Source: Thermoplasmatales archaeon UBA447
GTDB taxonomy: Archaea > Thermoplasmatota > Thermoplasmata > Thermoplasmatales > Thermoplasmataceae
Length of the DNA stretch: 44,050 nt
NCBI GenBank assembly: GCA_002503205.1
Contig: DARE01000070.1
Location: 1 to 44,050 of the forward strand
Direction: 5' to 3'
In this document: in pieces, positions 40,784 to 44,050 of the stretch
How positions within the stretch are numbered: position 1 is the stretch's first letter
Layout of the letters: every line of letters starts with the position of its first letter
Translations under genes and position numbers: made by a program
The notes under the pieces: generated by a model
What the model was told of the DNA's origin: nothing
The model's input: only the letters and a program-made list of their open reading frames with translations
Databases searched by the model: none

Positions 40784-41701
40784 ATGATAGAGATACAGGG
40801 TGCTACTAAAGTTTATTCAAGAAAAGCTCAACCCGCCCTTTCTGACCTTAACCTGGAGATGAACAATGGTGAGATACTCGGGTTAGTTGGTCTCAATGGT
40901 GCAGGAAAAACAACAACCATAAGGATGACTTCCGGCATTATATTTCCAAGTGCTGGAAAAGTCCTGGTAGATGGTTTTGATATTGTAAAACAGAAGGTGA
41001 AGGCTGCCAGAAATGTTGGATGGATCCCGGAATTCCCAAATTTTGAACCCAATGCAAAGCCTCTTCCCCTCATGAAGTACTTTGCTGGATACTACGGCCT
41101 GAAGTCTGAAGAGGCAAACAAGAAAATCATGGATCTTATGGAAAAGGTAAGCCTTAAGCCATATCTTAACAGGAAACTCAGAAATTATTCTCAGGGAATG
41201 AAAAAGAGATTCGCTATTGCTGAATCCATCGTAGGGGACCCGCAGAATGTTCTTTTCGATGAAACTCTGAATGGCCTTGATCCTGAAGGTGTTCTCTTCG
41301 TAAGGAATTTAATGTTTGAACTTAGAAAGCAGGGTAAAGCCATACTTCTCTCCTCACATATATTAAGTGAAGTGGAGGATGTTGCGGACAGGGTGGCCAT
41401 TATTGATCATGGCAAACTAATAAAGGTTCTGAAGAGAAATGAACTCAAGAGCCTTGGAAAGCTAAGAGTCCATATGCAGATTGAAAACTTCAATGACCAG
41501 TGCAAATCACTTCTTTCTGAGTTTGGAGAAGTTGATGTGGATCACGATGACATAGTTCTGAGAGACACCTCAATCAGATACGATGAGGTTTCTGTCATCC
41601 CTGAGAAACTTGTCAATTCCGGGTACAGGATCAGAAAATTTGATCCTGTTGGAGAGAGCCTTGAAGACTATTTCTTTGAACTAATAGGGGTGAAGAGATG
41701 A
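40784..41701 (+). CDS. ABC transporter ATP-binding protein
   Basis: The 305-residue ATPase has Walker A GLNGAGKTTT (about 36-45), signature NYSQGMKKR, Walker B VLFDETLNGLDPEG and the switch His in LLSSHILSEVEDVADRV. The usual Walker B reads LDEPTNGLDP; FDETLNGLDP is a mild variant that keeps the catalytic Glu. A C-terminal regulatory region follows, as in ABC-2 exporters. The gene overlaps the permease by 4 bases (ATGA). A TATA-like CTTATATTA lies about 55 bases upstream of ATG 40784. Confidence 0.94.
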   Translation: MIEIQGATKVYSRKAQPALSDLNLEMNNGEILGLVGLNGAGKTTTIRMTSGIIFPSAGKVLVDGFDIVKQKVKAARNVGWIPEFPNFEPNAKPLPLMKYFAGYYGLKSEEANKKIMDLMEKVSLKPYLNRKLRNYSQGMKKRFAIAESIVGDPQNVLFDETLNGLDPEGVLFVRNLMFELRKQGKAILLSSHILSEVEDVADRVAIIDHGKLIKVLKRNELKSLGKLRVHMQIENFNDQCKSLLSEFGEVDVDHDDIVLRDTSIRYDEVSVIPEKLVNSGYRIRKFDPVGESLEDYFFELIGVKR

Positions 41702-43209
41702 AACCCATTGCATACGAAATAAAAAGGACACTCACTAGCAAATTCGTCATAATCTTAATTGTTGTTATCGTCGGTCTTGCCTCTCTTATTGCGTATGAAT
41801 CGGCCAAATCTGAGGTTCCAACTAACAGTGCATCTCAGGATTCAATACAGATGAACGTTGGGTATTATGTGAATGGTTCAACATTGCATGTTGTAGGACT
41901 TCCTGTCAACAATCTTGGACAGCCCAGCGTCGGAATTGGAGGTGCATCTGTATCATACCAGTATTCTGGAGTTACCAAGAATATGACCCTGAACTCCCCA
42001 GGATATGTAAATGCGACATTCCCTATCTCAAGTTTCTCTCAACATACACTGAATGTATCATTTTCATACAAGCTGTTCCGTGGATTCACAATTTCCTATG
42101 CGATCTCTGATAACATCAACTTTACAGCAGGATATTCTGGACTTAATGTGAGTGAAGTGAGTGATCCATCAAACGGCACCATAAATGGCATGAATATCTT
42201 TTTTGTTGGTCCAAACGGAACATCTGCACCGTCAATGAGCATTTACTTTTACAATGAAACTGTAAGCGGGAAATCAACCGGCACCATTCATAATGAGACT
42301 CAGATTTTCTATACGGCAAATGTTTCTGGATTCCATGATACCAATGTATTTCCTACTTTTAACTCAACCACATACAAGTACACAACTGTGAGAGCTTCGA
42401 TAAATTCATCTGTCGCCTTTGCGATCCCATTTAACAGTCCAGTTTACCCTTCTTACGGAAAGGAGTTTGGGGTATTATATAATTTTAGCAGCAATTACCA
42501 CCATATAACACAGAGTAATCTCCAATCGCTGATATTCAGCGGCGTGACAAGTATAATTACATTCCTTCTTGCAATACTCGCAGTATTTGAGGGCTACCTA
42601 ACCTACGGAAAAGACAGAACCAGTGGCGTTCTTGAGTCCGTTATAAAGAGACCGGTATCTCGGGGAACGCTTATTGGTTCTAGATTTACAGCAAATGCTG
42701 TATCCATAGCGCTGGCAGTTGTTCTTTCGATGTTATCTGCCAACTTCTTTATTCATTACTATCTGCACCTTTATCTGACGACCTCGTTTGATCTCTATTT
42801 CATATGGAGTTTTGTGGTAGAAGGCCTGGCATTCCTTGCACTTGTTTACATGTTCGCGCATATTGTCAAATCGCAGGGTGCCCTTCTGGGTTCAGCCATA
42901 GGGCTTTTTGTTGTATTCGGGCTTTTCTGGACAACTATAAGCACTGTTGTTGATGTCGCCTTCCATATTACTTCGGGAACGAGCGCCTATATTACGAACA
43001 CCATCGCCTTTGATTATGCCAGCCCAACCGGAATAACATCTCTGTTTCAGATACTGTTTGAAAAATCTGTAGGAGGCATATTTGGCAGCGGTACACCCAT
43101 ACACCCCTCTGCATATGGTGTAACTCCTGCCTTCATCGTTCTTGCAGGTTTGCTCTGGATAGCGGTACCATTCGGAATAGCCCTATGGTTATCCACACAC
43201 AGAGATTGA
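41698..43209 (+). CDS. ABC-2 type permease with large extracellular domain
   Basis: The 503 residues begin with one membrane helix (about 13-31). A long exported domain follows (about 32-275) with many N-glycosylation sequons (NGS, NMT, NVS, NFT, NGT, NET), and then about six membrane helices (from 280 to 497). LTYGKDRTSGVLESVIKRPVSR is the typical ABC-2 loop after the second helix. It forms an exporter with the preceding ATPase. The cargo is unknown; an extracellular domain of this size is common in Thermoplasmatales ABC-2 proteins. Confidence 0.88.
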   Translation: MKPIAYEIKRTLTSKFVIILIVVIVGLASLIAYESAKSEVPTNSASQDSIQMNVGYYVNGSTLHVVGLPVNNLGQPSVGIGGASVSYQYSGVTKNMTLNSPGYVNATFPISSFSQHTLNVSFSYKLFRGFTISYAISDNINFTAGYSGLNVSEVSDPSNGTINGMNIFFVGPNGTSAPSMSIYFYNETVSGKSTGTIHNETQIFYTANVSGFHDTNVFPTFNSTTYKYTTVRASINSSVAFAIPFNSPVYPSYGKEFGVLYNFSSNYHHITQSNLQSLIFSGVTSIITFLLAILAVFEGYLTYGKDRTSGVLESVIKRPVSRGTLIGSRFTANAVSIALAVVLSMLSANFFIHYYLHLYLTTSFDLYFIWSFVVEGLAFLALVYMFAHIVKSQGALLGSAIGLFVVFGLFWTTISTVVDVAFHITSGTSAYITNTIAFDYASPTGITSLFQILFEKSVGGIFGSGTPIHPSAYGVTPAFIVLAGLLWIAVPFGIALWLSTHRD

Positions 43210-43249
43210 TTTGGTCTCGATTCGCATGTGCAAAACATGCGCAAATTAT

Positions 43250-44050
43250 TTATTTTATTAAATTAACATCTGACCATTTAAGCAATTCTTTTAACTGTGC
43301 CCGTGAAGAATCGGTGAGTACTTTCCTGGATGAACGCATAAAAGAATTGCGGATTATGCCCTTATTCACGAATATCTCCTTTTTAACTTCCAAGGGAGTC
43401 TGCTCCATGAAATAGCACAAAGGAAGAGTCTTCATATAGAGGTCCAAGGCCTCTTCTTTCCTCCCTGAAATGAAATATTTCCATATCATTGCATGAGTTT
43501 CCGGAACAGTAGTAGAAGTCATCAAGCCTTTTGAACCGCATTCGAGCTCCCAGTAAAAGTACCTTCCATGAGATGCCCCCAGAACATTGAGACCGTCTGC
43601 AATCTCATTCTGCAGTTTCTCCATCTTCAGGTTTGTAGGAGGATCTTCAATCTTCAGGAACTTACAGTGTTCTGTTTTCCTGTATATCTGCGAGATAAGC
43701 GAAGGAGATAGTGCAGTTCTTGAAGGTGACGGGTGATCCAGCATCACAATCGGTATGCTAGCCCTTCTATCAATATCCATATAGAAATTCAGAATCTCAT
43801 TGTTGTCGACAGAGCCTTCGGGAGGAGGTATAAGAAGACCATTAACACCCATATTCTCCATTTCCTCTGCCTTCCTGATGGCCTGACTGAGATCCTTACC
43901 CCAGATTCCTGAAACCACAGGTTTTGCATTTGATGTTTCTAAGGCACACTGAACGATCCGCATCTGTTCATCATCTGTCAGGAACTGGGTCTCAGAAACT
44001 TCACCAAGGCATGTAACCCCATCCACGCCATTTCTATGATAGAATTTTAA
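43250..44050 (-). CDS. DapA/KDG-aldolase family protein, partial
   Basis: The reading continues to the window edge without a start (GVDGVTCLGEVSE is preceded in frame by FYHRN), so the N-terminus is outside. The family is the class I aldolases related to dihydrodipicolinate synthase: VVSGIWG, GVNGLLIPPPEG, the Schiff-base Lys in CKFLKIEDPP and a GASHGRYFYWELECGSKGLMT block. The usual Tyr (YNxP) is replaced (VMLDHPSPSRT), so chemistry may differ. Archaeal relatives cleave 2-keto-3-deoxy-gluconate or act on other 2-keto acids. It is convergent with the ABC permease, 40 bases away. Confidence 0.82.
   Translation of the reverse strand, partial: LKFYHRNGVDGVTCLGEVSETQFLTDDEQMRIVQCALETSNAKPVVSGIWGKDLSQAIRKAEEMENMGVNGLLIPPPEGSVDNNEILNFYMDIDRRASIPIVMLDHPSPSRTALSPSLISQIYRKTEHCKFLKIEDPPTNLKMEKLQNEIADGLNVLGASHGRYFYWELECGSKGLMTSTTVPETHAMIWKYFISGRKEEALDLYMKTLPLCYFMEQTPLEVKKEIFVNKGIIRNSFMRSSRKVLTDSSRAQLKELLKWSDVNLIK

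Noticed and set aside
1..44050. CRISPR arrays, rRNA genes or a replication origin
   Set aside because: I saw no regularly spaced repeats, no rRNA-like sequence and no cluster of origin-box repeats next to a cdc6 gene.

Overview
The window comes from an archaeon, most likely a member of the Thermoplasmatales (Thermoplasma/Ferroplasma/Cuniculiplasma relatives). It carries archaeal information-processing genes (ribosomal protein L15e, RFC large subunit, a Pop5-like RNase P protein, TYW1, family 5 uracil-DNA glycosylase). It also has a group II chaperonin whose N-terminus looks like the Thermoplasma beta subunit, TATA-box promoters close to start codons, and a TRASH-domain copper regulator next to a copper ATPase. 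The species assignment is an inference from remembered protein families, not a search.

Layout. (1) Positions 1-9072 are a low-density accessory region. It holds decayed genes (a short-chain dehydrogenase fragment, two vapBC copies, a transposase, a glyoxalase-like gene), unknown secreted proteins, a small redox/ArsR/SRPBCC group, and a secreted-protein/membrane-protein pair. A degraded copy of the 3' end of tRNA-Thr(CGT) plus its flank lies at 2992-3068, in direct orientation to the intact tRNA-Thr end at 9041-9117, so about 6 kb in between may be an old tRNA-targeted insertion. (2) From 9236 to 20634 the chromosome is dense: a hydrolase, an operon TrmB regulator-endonuclease IV-DUF1015-membrane protein, a run thioesterase-CoaBC-nitrilase-like, a hydrolase-MFS pair, pyrophosphatase, a GHMP kinase, and DUF1805-Nudix. 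(3) Positions 20870-30177 carry housekeeping genes: thermosome, TYW1, acyl-CoA dehydrogenase, tRNA-binding protein, RFC-L, Pop5, the copper module and L15e. (4) Positions 30388-34420 are a second looser stretch with tRNA-Ser(TGA), a BNR-repeat protein, a protein made of three tandem copies of an unnamed domain, and a broken mntA-hepT toxin-antitoxin pair. (5) From 34704 to the end: a thiolase-like/DUF35 pair with a family III CoA-transferase, two small conserved proteins, an M24 peptidase-SppA pair, uracil-DNA glycosylase, an ABC exporter pair and a DapA-family aldolase cut by the window edge.

The most notable theme is reading-frame breaks confined to accessory genes. A run of nine G splits the signal peptide of a secreted protein from its mature part. 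A second secreted protein is split the same way at GGGG. mntA and hepT are each one base out at A/T runs. vapC has one early amber codon whose ancestral glutamate codon survives in the decayed paralog. The neighbouring core genes look intact. This could be phase variation, gene decay or homopolymer sequencing error, and the observations are listed so that these can be told apart.
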